From assembly GCA_021162125.1 (NCBI GenBank), contig JAGGZG010000169.1, positions 1-12,859 of the forward strand: a DNA stretch of 12,859 nt, given 5' to 3'. This DNA comes from Anaerolineae bacterium. GTDB taxonomy: Bacteria; Chloroflexota; Anaerolineae; JACIWR01. The notes under the pieces are model-generated. The model was not told the DNA's origin. It saw nothing but the letters and a program-made list of their open reading frames with translations, and made no database searches. Made by a program: the position numbers and the translations under genes. Positions 7,291 through 12,859 of this stretch are shown here, in pieces (positions within the stretch are counted from its first letter, which is position 1; each line of letters begins with the position of its first letter).

Positions 7291-8370
7291 TCACTTCTCC
7301 TCAGGGGCCTCGGCCGGCCTCCAGGCCAACCGGTGCATAAATTCGGCGTCGAGCCGGGCGATGAAAGCAGCCAGCAGCCGCCCCGTGCGCTCAACGTCCT
7401 TCACCGACACCGTCTCCACCGAAGTGTGCATGTTGCGCAGAGGAATACCGATCAGTGCCGTGGGGATGCCGCTGCGGGTCACCTGGATGGCCCAGGCATC
7501 GGTACCGGTGCGGCCAGGGGCAGGCTCCACCTGGTACGGCAGTTCCAGTGATTTCGCCGTCTCCACCAGGGCTTCGTACAGGACGGGATGGATGTTCGGC
7601 CCGTAGGCGATGGCCGGTCCCTTATTCATCTCAACGGTTTCCGCCGCCGGGATGCCAGGCTGGTCGCCGAAAGTGACGTCAATGGCAATACCCACGTCGG
7701 GTGCCAGGCCGTAGGCGCTGGTTATCGCCCCACGCAGGCCCACTTCCTCTTGTGAAGTACCCACCGCGTACACGTCCCAGGCGTGCCGCATCCCGGCCAG
7801 TTGCTCCAAGCACGCGGCGATAGCCACCACCGCAGTGCGGTCGTCGAACGCTTTGCCGGCCACGAAATCGCCCTGGAGCGGGGTCAACTCGCGCCGCACC
7901 GTGACCAGGTCGCCGACGCGCACCAGGGCCGTCACTTCGTCCGGGGGTAGGCCCACGTCAATGAACAGCTTGTCCATGGGGATGGTCTTCTCCCGCTCCT
8001 CCGGCGGCAGGACGTGGGGCGGGCGGCTGCCGATGATGCCCGGCAGGGTCCGCCGGCCGTGGACGATAACCTCCTGGCCCAGAAGGACACGCGGGTCAAA
8101 GCCCCCCACCCCGGTGAAATGCAAAAAGCCTTTCTCAATTTGGGTGACCATCAGCCCGATCTCGTCCGTGTGTCCGGCCAGCATGATGCTGCGCCGGGGC
8201 TCCATCTCACCCGTTCCTCGCTTGAGGGCGATGACATTGCCCAGGGTGTCGGTGCGCACCTCATCAGCGTAGCGTCCAAAGACCTCGACAACGGCCTCGC
8301 GCACTTGATCTTCGTATCCAGAGACACCCGACGTCTCAGAAAGGTTCTTCAGCAGGGAAATGATGTCCAC
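7291..8370 (-). CDS. M42 family metallo-aminopeptidase, paralogue 3 (first of the three)
   Basis: With the GTG start chosen here the protein has 359 residues. AGGAGG lies 7 bases before this GTG, and the next residues (DIISLLKNLSE) match the usual N-terminus of the family. An upstream TTG in the same frame would read through the ribosome site and has no site of its own. Ligands in this numbering are H67 (AGHTDE), D176 (KAFDDR), E208-E209 (SQEEVGLRG), D231 (AIDVT) and H315 (NMHTS). The C-terminal tail (about 345-359) is charged and longer than in paralogue 1. The gene lies 35 bases after the CPBP protease gene and 9 bases before paralogue 2. A cytosolic, multimeric aminopeptidase is expected; hetero-oligomers with its neighbours are possible but unproven. 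Confidence 0.92.
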   Translation of the reverse strand: MDIISLLKNLSETSGVSGYEDQVREAVVEVFGRYADEVRTDTLGNVIALKRGTGEMEPRRSIMLAGHTDEIGLMVTQIEKGFLHFTGVGGFDPRVLLGQEVIVHGRRTLPGIIGSRPPHVLPPEEREKTIPMDKLFIDVGLPPDEVTALVRVGDLVTVRRELTPLQGDFVAGKAFDDRTAVVAIAACLEQLAGMRHAWDVYAVGTSQEEVGLRGAITSAYGLAPDVGIAIDVTFGDQPGIPAAETVEMNKGPAIAYGPNIHPVLYEALVETAKSLELPYQVEPAPGRTGTDAWAIQVTRSGIPTALIGIPLRNMHTSVETVSVKDVERTGRLLAAFIARLDAEFMHRLAWRPAEAPEEK

Positions 8371-8405
8371 GAAGGTACCTCCTACAAAATCCGAAATGGC
8401 CAAAT

Positions 8406-9368
8406 TTAAGAGTGAGTCATCATGTACGGGAATACTGGCAAGAGTATCAGGTCCAGAAAATCGTATGCCAGGTGCACTAAGACACAGGTGGTGGTGTTAG
8501 TTCGCTGGCGCAACACGCCCAGGAACAAGCCGATGGCCAGCATCTCCAGGGTGGCCAGAGAGAGGCCGTACTGGAGATGGCCGATGCTGAATAACGCGGC
8601 AGTCACCCACAATCCGAAGCGCGGTTGGAGCGCTCCCCGGAAAAGCACTTCCTCGGTGACGCTCGCCGATAGTGCCACGATCAGCGCGGCTCCGGGCGTG
8701 GTCAGATTGGCGAACAGGTTTGTAACGATCCTGCCAGACAGGGCGTGACTGGTTGGATCGAGCCGCCCCCAACCCCACAGCACGCCGTAGTCCAGGGCCA
8801 GGAGGCCTACCACCGCACCGGCGGCCACGCCAAGCTGCCGGGCGGAGACCGCCTCCAGGCCCAGGCGCTCCAGCGTCTCGCGCCAGTTCCGCCGCAGCCC
8901 CAGGCCCACCCCGGCCAGCGCGATGAGCAGCAGAGGCACGTTGCCGAAGACCACGTCCCACCAGGACAGGCGATTCTCCGGCAAAGCGAGCTGGGACAGG
9001 TCGCCGAGGAGTTGGACCTGAACCATGGTCAGGCCAGCGAAGTACACGGCGAAGACCAGGGCCGTGGCGTGCAGAGGCGAATCGGGATCAAGGCTCAGCC
9101 ACTGGGCCAGCGTCCGACGCACGCCGTCCAGGAGCGGTAGGCTGGCCACCGCGCCGGTGAGCAGCAGGGTGAGAGCAGCGTTATTAGCCTGCGACACCTG
9201 CGGGCTGCCCGTAAGCGAGTTGAGCAAAACGAGCAGCCCGCCAGCAATCATAGTTAAATTCCACCCGCTGAGCGCGGCGTAAGTCAACCTGCGCGCGGTA
9301 CGGCTCTCCGCGCCAAAATTGGCCAAGATAACCACGCCCAGAAAAGGTAGATACAGGAGCAAGGCCAT
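8406..9368 (-). CDS. CPBP family intramembrane metalloprotease
   Basis: This 320-residue, strongly hydrophobic protein has about eight predicted membrane segments. Its last third carries the CPBP (CAAX protease and bacteriocin-processing, Abi/Rce1-like) signature: EEVLFRG (E239, E240, R244), FSIGH (F260, H264) and HLAYD (H299, D303). In the family these Glu and His residues bind a metal and activate water for cleavage within the membrane. The ATG is preceded by GGAGG 9 bases upstream. It is the first gene of the minus-strand protease unit, with a promoter at 9391-9419, and three M42 aminopeptidases follow. Known bacterial members mature or confer immunity to peptides, but many have no known substrate. 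Its place before peptide-trimming enzymes suggests a proteolytic or peptide-recycling theme, which is inference. Confidence 0.9.
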   Translation of the reverse strand: MALLLYLPFLGVVILANFGAESRTARRLTYAALSGWNLTMIAGGLLVLLNSLTGSPQVSQANNAALTLLLTGAVASLPLLDGVRRTLAQWLSLDPDSPLHATALVFAVYFAGLTMVQVQLLGDLSQLALPENRLSWWDVVFGNVPLLLIALAGVGLGLRRNWRETLERLGLEAVSARQLGVAAGAVVGLLALDYGVLWGWGRLDPTSHALSGRIVTNLFANLTTPGAALIVALSASVTEEVLFRGALQPRFGLWVTAALFSIGHLQYGLSLATLEMLAIGLFLGVLRQRTNTTTCVLVHLAYDFLDLILLPVFPYMMTHS

Positions 9369-9390
9369 GCGGCAAAACCTCCGTGGGTTT

Positions 9391-9419
9391 ATTATACCAC
9401 ATTTGCCCTAAAGCGAAAA
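9391..9419 (-). promoter_or_regulatory. Extended -10 promoter of the protease unit
   Basis: On the minus strand a perfect TATAAT (plus 9391-9396) is preceded by TGG, giving an extended -10. The -35 position 17 bases upstream reads TTTTCG, which is weak, as is common with extended -10 promoters. Transcription would start about 15 bases before the CPBP ATG. It is the only good promoter that I see for the four-gene unit. Confidence 0.65.
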
Positions 9420-9483
9420 TTGCTCATAGCCACGGGGGTATTTCATGCTGGAAATGTGGTTGAAGAACGCTCGCACCGGTTTC

Positions 9484-9501
9484 ACCGGACAAGTGTCCGG
9501 T
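9484..9501. repeat. Short perfect palindrome ACCGGACA/TGTCCGGT
   Basis: Arms of 8 bases (9484-9491 and 9494-9501) meet over a 2-base centre, or 7 bases over a 4-base loop. It lies between the terminator of the small hypothetical gene and the promoter of the protease unit. It could be a back-up terminator stem, an operator for the protease promoter about 65 bases downstream, or another member of the intergenic palindromes. No T run follows on either strand. Confidence 0.5.
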
Positions 9502-9518
9502 CAAGAATGCAACGCAAA

Positions 9519-9541
9519 GGCCCGCTCTCCACGAGCGGGCC
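9519..9541 (-). terminator. Probable intrinsic terminator of the small hypothetical gene
   Basis: GGCCCGCTC (9519-9527) and GAGCGGGCC (9533-9541) form a perfect 9-bp GC-rich stem with a 5-base loop. On the minus strand it begins 26 bases after the stop codon at 9568 and is followed by TTTGCGTT. The T run is short and broken, so efficiency is uncertain. Confidence 0.6.
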
Positions 9542-9567
9542 CGCAAACCCCCAATACACTGCCCGGG

Positions 9568-9930
9568 CTAAATGGTATCGCTGACCGAGATCTTGAGCTC
9601 ACCCACCTCCTGGGTACGAACGGTAATCACAATTTGGTGCACGCCGGGAGCCAACGTCTCACCCGCCACCTGGATAGTGGCCGTGGCGTTGAGGGGAAAC
9701 TGGTAGGGCGCGGTGGCCGAGATCTCGGTCGCCGGAAGGCTCGTCTCGCCGACTTGTAGTGAAGTCTTTTCCAGCGGGTAGGACTGGCCGTCAATCTGCA
9801 AAGGTTCAAAGCCGATGATGGTGCCGGGAGCTAGGGTGTTCCTGATGCTTAGCGAAAACCCGCCGTCCGTATTTTTCAGGCTTCCTTTCACGTAGAGCTT
9901 TTTCAGGACAAACGCAGGTAAACCTGGCAT
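9568..9930 (-). CDS. Small conserved-looking beta-rich hypothetical protein
   Basis: The protein has 120 residues when started at the ATG with AAGGAG 7 bases upstream. A longer frame begins nine codons earlier but would put this ribosome site inside the gene. No signal peptide, membrane helix or cysteine is visible. The N-terminal part (MPGLPAFVLKKLYVKGSLKN) is basic and hydrophobic; the rest alternates hydrophobic and polar residues with many Gly, Thr and Val, as in a beta sandwich. An Asn-Thr-Leu-Ala-Pro-Gly-Thr-Ile stretch near 31-38 looks like a conserved turn. I have a vague memory of short proteins of this look being labelled 'hydroxymethylglutaryl-CoA reductase', which its size alone makes implausible. 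It stands alone, with its own promoter (10002-10030) and terminator (9519-9541). Function unknown. Confidence 0.75.
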   Translation of the reverse strand: MPGLPAFVLKKLYVKGSLKNTDGGFSLSIRNTLAPGTIIGFEPLQIDGQSYPLEKTSLQVGETSLPATEISATAPYQFPLNATATIQVAGETLAPGVHQIVITVRTQEVGELKISVSDTI

Positions 9931-10001
9931 TTCATTGCTCCTTTCCAGTGTCCTCAATTATTGGGGGATAAGGTTCTCCACACTTGTCGGAACTATCATA
10001 A

Positions 10002-10030
10002 AATATACCACACAACCGCTGACTTGGCAA
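10002..10030 (-). promoter_or_regulatory. Promoter of the small beta-rich protein gene
   Basis: On the minus strand TTGCCA (plus 10025-10030) lies exactly 17 bases before TATATT (10002-10007), with TGG directly before the -10. Both boxes are close to consensus. The leader to the ATG at 9930 would be about 65 bases. Confidence 0.7.
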
Positions 10031-10049
10031 ACCTGTTACGTCTCACTTA

Positions 10050-10080
10050 CCCTCCCGCAGGTTTGGAACCTGCGGGAGGG
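10050..10080. repeat. Perfect 14-bp palindrome between divergent promoters
   Basis: CCCTCCCGCAGGTT (10050-10063) pairs perfectly with AACCTGCGGGAGGG (10067-10080) over a TGG centre. It lies 20 bases from the -35 of the minus-strand promoter (10002-10030) and 20 bases from the -35 of the plus-strand promoter (10100-10128). No T run follows on either strand. It resembles the CCCGCAGGTTTGGAACCTGCGGG type that I recall as a dispersed repeat in some GC-rich genomes. A shared operator is the alternative. Confidence 0.75.
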
Positions 10081-10099
10081 TGCTTCCTCATCTTGCCCC

Positions 10100-10128
10100 T
10101 TGCATTCTTTCCGCCTCTGAGGTACAAT
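10100..10128 (+). promoter_or_regulatory. Promoter of the small membrane-protein gene
   Basis: TTGCAT (10100-10105) and TACAAT (10123-10128) are spaced by 17 bases. The predicted start near 10135 lies after the first in-frame ATG (10127) and 13 bases before the ATG at 10148, which therefore decides the start codon. It may also feed selA and tsaD downstream. Confidence 0.72.
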
Positions 10129-10147
10129 GGAAGACGAGGAGGAGTCA

Positions 10148-10516
10148 ATGAGCCGCAGGGCCATTATCCTGGTAGCCGTCGTGATTGCCATGCTGAGCTG
10201 GGCAGGGCTGGCGTGGTTGATTTTCTTCACCCGCGCCCCTCTCCCTGCCCGGGTGGCGTTTTTCATCCTGCTCTTCGTTGGACTGGCCGCCACCTTCGTC
10301 CCCCTGGCGTTTTACCTGAACGCCCGCTTTGCCAGAGCGGAGGCGGCATCGGAGGACGTGCGTCGCCCGATCCGGCAGAGCGCCTGGGCCGCGCTATTTT
10401 TCGTCATCTGCGCCTGGCTGCAGATGATCCGCGCCCTGCACTGGATAGTGGCCGTTCTCTTGATAGGGGTCTTCGCCCTGCTGGAGACTTTTTTCACTAC
10501 CCGCGATACTTCCTGA
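10148..10516 (+). CDS. Small four-helix membrane protein, function unknown
   Basis: This 122-residue protein is almost entirely membrane-embedded, with hydrophobic segments at about 5-28, 35-57, 77-96 and 98-116. One short charged loop (about 59-76) holds most of its charged residues (Arg, Glu, Asp). It starts at an ATG with AGGAGG 5 bases upstream. An earlier in-frame ATG overlaps the -10 box of the promoter and cannot be on the same transcript. I recognise no family motif, cysteine pair or His cluster. It precedes selA on the same strand by 210 bases, so co-transcription is possible but a functional link is not evident. Confidence 0.75.
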   Translation: MSRRAIILVAVVIAMLSWAGLAWLIFFTRAPLPARVAFFILLFVGLAATFVPLAFYLNARFARAEAASEDVRRPIRQSAWAALFFVICAWLQMIRALHWIVAVLLIGVFALLETFFTTRDTS

Positions 10517-10566
10517 TTTAGCGCAGCGCAGTCTTGTTAAATATGCAACCGAGACGCGCTTCCGGT

Positions 10567-10646
10567 GCCAGACACGTATTGCGTGTTCCGCGCTACGTTT
10601 TATTGCGAGCGACTCCTCGCAATACGCCGCACGCACCACGTCTGGC
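10567..10646 (+). repeat. 80-base imperfect inverted repeat in the selA leader
   Basis: The outer arms GCCAGAC (10567-10573) and GTCTGGC (10640-10646) pair. GCGTG (10581-10585) can pair with CACGC (10630-10634). The inner arms TATTGCGAG (10601-10609) and CTCGCAATA (10616-10624) form a perfect 9-bp hairpin with a 6-base loop. Together they could fold into one long interrupted stem in the RNA upstream of selA. The rest of the gap (10517-10726) has no convincing promoter, gene or tRNA-Sec. The structure could be a regulatory leader or a decayed insertion or dispersed repeat; the sequence alone does not decide. Confidence 0.6.
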
Positions 10647-10726
10647 TACCCGGCGGGTCCATCAATATTAATCGGCCCTCACATCTCTCAATGTGCGCTT
10701 GGCATAGTAAAACCGGAGGCACGGTT

Positions 10727-12112
10727 ATGCGCGATGAACTGCGCAAGCTGCCCAGCGTGGACCGGCTCTTGCAAGAGCCTGCTGTCCACAACCTAGTTCA
10801 AACATACGGCCACGAGCTCACCGTCGAGGGGCTGCGCCACGCCCTGGACGCCGCACGTCACCAGATTCGCGGCGGCGCTCCCTGCCCACCAATAGACGAG
10901 ATCGCGGCCCGCGCCGGGGCCTACCTGAGCGTCCTGGCCCGTCCCACCCTGCGCCCGGTGATCAACGCCAGCGGGGTAATCATCCACACTAACCTAGGGC
11001 GTGCCCCACTGAGTGCGGAGACTCGGGCAGCGATGACCGCTGCTGCCCAGGGATACACAAACCTGGAATACGACCTGGATGCCGGACGGCGGGGCTCGCG
11101 CTACGTGCACGCCGAACAGCTCCTTTGTCGCCTGACTGGGGCAGAGGCGGCGTTGGTGGTCAACAACAACGCCGGTGCCGTGTTGCTCACGCTCACCGCG
11201 CTGGCCCACGGGCAAGAGGTGATCATCTCCCGCAGCCAGCTCATCGAAATCGGCGGGGGATTCCGCATCCCGGACGTGATGCGCCAGAGCGGGGCGCGCC
11301 TGGTCGAGGTGGGCACCACCAATCGCACCCACCTGCGCGACTATCGGGCGGCCATCGGACCGGAGACAGCAGCCTTGATGCGCGCCCACCATTCCAATTT
11401 TCGGCTCATCGGTTTCACGGCGGAGGTGCCGTTGAACGAACTGGTCACCCTGGCCAGGGAGCAGGGCCTGCTGGTGTTCGACGACCTGGGCAGTGGCACC
11501 CTGCTGGATACGGCGGCCTTCGGCCTGGCTCACGAACCGACCATCCAGGAGAGCGTAGCCGCCGGGGCGGACGTGGTTTCGTGCAGCGGTGACAAGCTGC
11601 TGGGCGGCCCGCAGGCGGGGATCATCCTGGGCCGGGCGGAGCTCATCGCCCGGCTGCGACAGCACCCGCTCACCCGCGCGCTGCGGGTGGACAAGACCAC
11701 GCTGGCTGGTTTGCAGGCCACGCTGCTGCATTATCTCAAGGGCGAAGCAGTGGATAAGGTCCCCGTCTGGCAGATGATCGCCGCCCCACCGGATGCGCTC
11801 AAGCAGCGGGCGGAGCGCTGGGCGCAGGAATTGTGCCAGGCAGGGGCACGGGCCACCGTGACCGAGGGACGATCCACCGTGGGTGGCGGTTCGCTCCCCG
11901 GTGAGACTCTGCCCACGTGGCTGGTGGCCCTGGAGGTTGATTCACCGGACGCGCTGGCCGCCCGGTTGCGGGCCGGTGATCCGCCGGTCATCAGCCGCAT
12001 AGAGAACGACCGGCTGTGCCTGGACCCGAGGACTGTTTTTAAGAGAGAAGAAGAAGTGCTGCTGCAAGCAGTGCAGGCCGCACTCAGGTCAGGTCAGGTG
12101 ACAGTCACCTGA
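10727..12112 (+). CDS. selA: L-seryl-tRNA(Sec) selenium transferase
   Basis: SelA converts Ser-tRNA(Sec) to Sec-tRNA(Sec) with selenophosphate, using pyridoxal phosphate. The protein has 461 residues, close to E. coli SelA. The N-terminal domain begins RKLPSVDRLL; the PLP fold shows INASGVIIHTNLGRAPL (79-95), VVNNNAGAVLL (144-154), EIGGGFRIPDVM (174-185), VEVGTTNRTHL (193-203), VFDDLGSGTLL (250-260) and SCSGDKLLGGPQAG (285-298), with K290 as the expected PLP lysine. HPLTRALRVDKTTLAGL (313-329) follows. The ATG at 10727 has GGAGG 7 bases upstream; the open frame extends 54 codons further 5' but without a ribosome site. The last codons and the TGA lie in a palindrome (12094-12112). tsaD starts 12 bases later. 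selB, selD and selC are not in the window. Confidence 0.95.
   Translation: MRDELRKLPSVDRLLQEPAVHNLVQTYGHELTVEGLRHALDAARHQIRGGAPCPPIDEIAARAGAYLSVLARPTLRPVINASGVIIHTNLGRAPLSAETRAAMTAAAQGYTNLEYDLDAGRRGSRYVHAEQLLCRLTGAEAALVVNNNAGAVLLTLTALAHGQEVIISRSQLIEIGGGFRIPDVMRQSGARLVEVGTTNRTHLRDYRAAIGPETAALMRAHHSNFRLIGFTAEVPLNELVTLAREQGLLVFDDLGSGTLLDTAAFGLAHEPTIQESVAAGADVVSCSGDKLLGGPQAGIILGRAELIARLRQHPLTRALRVDKTTLAGLQATLLHYLKGEAVDKVPVWQMIAAPPDALKQRAERWAQELCQAGARATVTEGRSTVGGGSLPGETLPTWLVALEVDSPDALAARLRAGDPPVISRIENDRLCLDPRTVFKREEEVLLQAVQAALRSGQVTVT
12085..12112. repeat. CAGGT triplication and perfect palindrome over the selA stop codon
   Basis: Three tandem CAGGT units (12085-12099) run into the palindrome TCAGGTGAC-A-GTCACCTGA (12094-12102 and 12104-12112). 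The selA stop TGA is the last three bases of the palindrome. The palindrome shares AGGTGAC/GTCACCT with 2193-2225. It could fold between selA and tsaD, but the stem ends beside the tsaD ribosome site (AGGAG), so an effect on tsaD translation is conceivable. Confidence 0.65.
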
Positions 12113-12124
12113 GAGGAGCATCCT

Positions 12125-12859
12125 ATGACCAACATTCTGGGCATCGAAACCTCGTGCGACGAGACGGCAGCGGCGGTGGTCGCCGACGGGCGAACCATTC
12201 GCTCCAACGTCGTGGCCTCCCAGGTAGACCTCCACGCCCAGTACGGCGGGGTGTTCCCGGAGATGGCCTCCCGCCAGCACATCGTGGACATCCTGCCGGT
12301 AATCCGGCAGGCGATGGACGATGCGCACCTCACCTGGGACGATCTGGCGGCGGTGGCCGTGACCTATGGGCCGGGGCTGCCCGGCTCGCTTCTGGTGGGG
12401 GTGAACACGGCCAAAGGGCTGGCTTTTGGCCGTGGATTGCCGTTGATCGGGGTGAACCACATCGAGGCCCACGTGTACACCAACTGGCTGGAGATTCCGG
12501 AGGCCGGACAGCACCCCGCGCCGGAGTTTCCCCTGCTCTGCCTGGTCGTCTCCGGCGGCCACACGGAACTCATCCTGATGCGCGATTACGGCCAGTACGA
12601 GCGATTGGGGGGGACGATTGACGACGCGGCGGGCGAGGCTTTTGACAAAGTGGGGCGACTGCTGGGGCTGCCTTATCCCGGCGGCCCGGCCATCGAGCAG
12701 GCGGCGAAATTGGGTAACCCCACCGCCTTTAAACTGCCCCGCGCCTGGCTGAAGGACACCTACGATTTCAGCTTCTCCGGGCTGAAGACGGCCGTGCTGC
12801 GCTTGGTGCAGAAATACGGCGACAAGATAACCTCCCCCTCCGAGCGCGCCGTCCCCGGC
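12125..12859 (+). CDS. tsaD: tRNA N6-threonylcarbamoyladenosine synthase subunit TsaD, 3' end outside the window
   Basis: Only the first 245 codons are present; the family usually has about 335-350 residues, so roughly the last hundred are missing beyond the window edge. TsaD transfers the threonylcarbamoyl group to A37 of tRNAs reading ANN codons, with TsaB and TsaE. Clear signatures are ILGIETSCDETAAAVV (4-19), PEMASRQH (45-52), YGPGLPGSLLVG (81-92), NHIEAH with metal ligands H112 and H116 (111-116), VVSGGHTEL (141-149), LGGTIDDAAGEAFDKVGRLLGL (161-182, start and end residues given), YPGGPAIE (184-191) and FSFSGLKTAV (215-224). The ATG has AGGAG 6 bases upstream and lies 12 bases after selA, so the two are probably co-transcribed. 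Older annotations of this family as O-sialoglycoprotein endopeptidase (Gcp) are outdated. Confidence 0.95.
   Translation, partial: MTNILGIETSCDETAAAVVADGRTIRSNVVASQVDLHAQYGGVFPEMASRQHIVDILPVIRQAMDDAHLTWDDLAAVAVTYGPGLPGSLLVGVNTAKGLAFGRGLPLIGVNHIEAHVYTNWLEIPEAGQHPAPEFPLLCLVVSGGHTELILMRDYGQYERLGGTIDDAAGEAFDKVGRLLGLPYPGGPAIEQAAKLGNPTAFKLPRAWLKDTYDFSFSGLKTAVLRLVQKYGDKITSPSERAVPG

Noticed and set aside
10680..10708. CATAGT as -10 of a selA promoter
   Set aside because: The predicted start would fall in or after the selA ribosome site, and the -35 position reads CACATC, which does not match.
10517..10726. tRNA-Sec (selC) next to selA
   Set aside because: No TCA anticodon arm with a T arm or long variable arm could be found in the gap.
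10994..11731. 245-codon minus-strand open frame
   Set aside because: It is antisense to the catalytic core of selA and has no recognisable features.
1..12859. CRISPR array or insertion sequence
   Set aside because: No regularly spaced direct repeats and no transposase frame were seen; the repeats found are single palindromes.

Overview
This window looks like a chromosomal stretch of a free-living bacterium with GC-rich DNA (I estimate roughly 60% GC by eye). It carries ordinary sigma70-type promoters (TTGCCT-17-TATAAT before the tRNA, TTGCAT-17-TACAAT before a small membrane protein), strong Shine-Dalgarno sites, GTG starts, and many intergenic palindromes. Three tandem M42 peptidases and the palindrome types remind me of Chloroflexota (Anaerolineae-like). 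That taxonomic guess rests on memory of similar genomes, not on a marker gene. I see no phage, transposase, CRISPR or integrase.

Layout: a promoter and a tRNA-Arg(CCU) gene (54-126, plus strand) are followed by a gene-poor gap. A minus-strand unit then runs from 5071 down to 348: a P2A-type Ca2+-transporting P-type ATPase, a 210-residue protein ending in a zinc ribbon, and a four-helix membrane protein of unknown function. A second minus-strand unit runs from 9368 down to 5203: a CPBP (CAAX-like) intramembrane metalloprotease and three paralogous M42 aminopeptidases. It has its own extended -10 promoter and a clear intrinsic terminator. Next comes a lone minus-strand gene for a small beta-rich hypothetical protein (9568-9930), with its own promoter and terminator.

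An intergenic region with divergent promoters and a perfect palindrome separates this from plus-strand genes: a small four-helix membrane protein (10148-10516), then selA (10727-12112) behind a 210-base leader with a long imperfect inverted repeat, then tsaD (12125 to beyond the window end). SelA and TsaD both act on tRNA: selenocysteine formation on tRNA-Sec and t6A37 modification. A complete selA implies that this organism makes selenoproteins.

The least explained signals are: a set of palindromes with AGGTG...CACCT ends, one of which supplies the last codons and stop of selA; a CTGAGC...GTCGAAGG repeat that occurs once between genes and once, shortened, inside an M42 coding sequence at a loop longer than in its paralogues; a metal-ligand change (Asp to Glu) in that same M42 paralogue; and the folded leader in front of selA. 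I did not find a convincing wholly new system.
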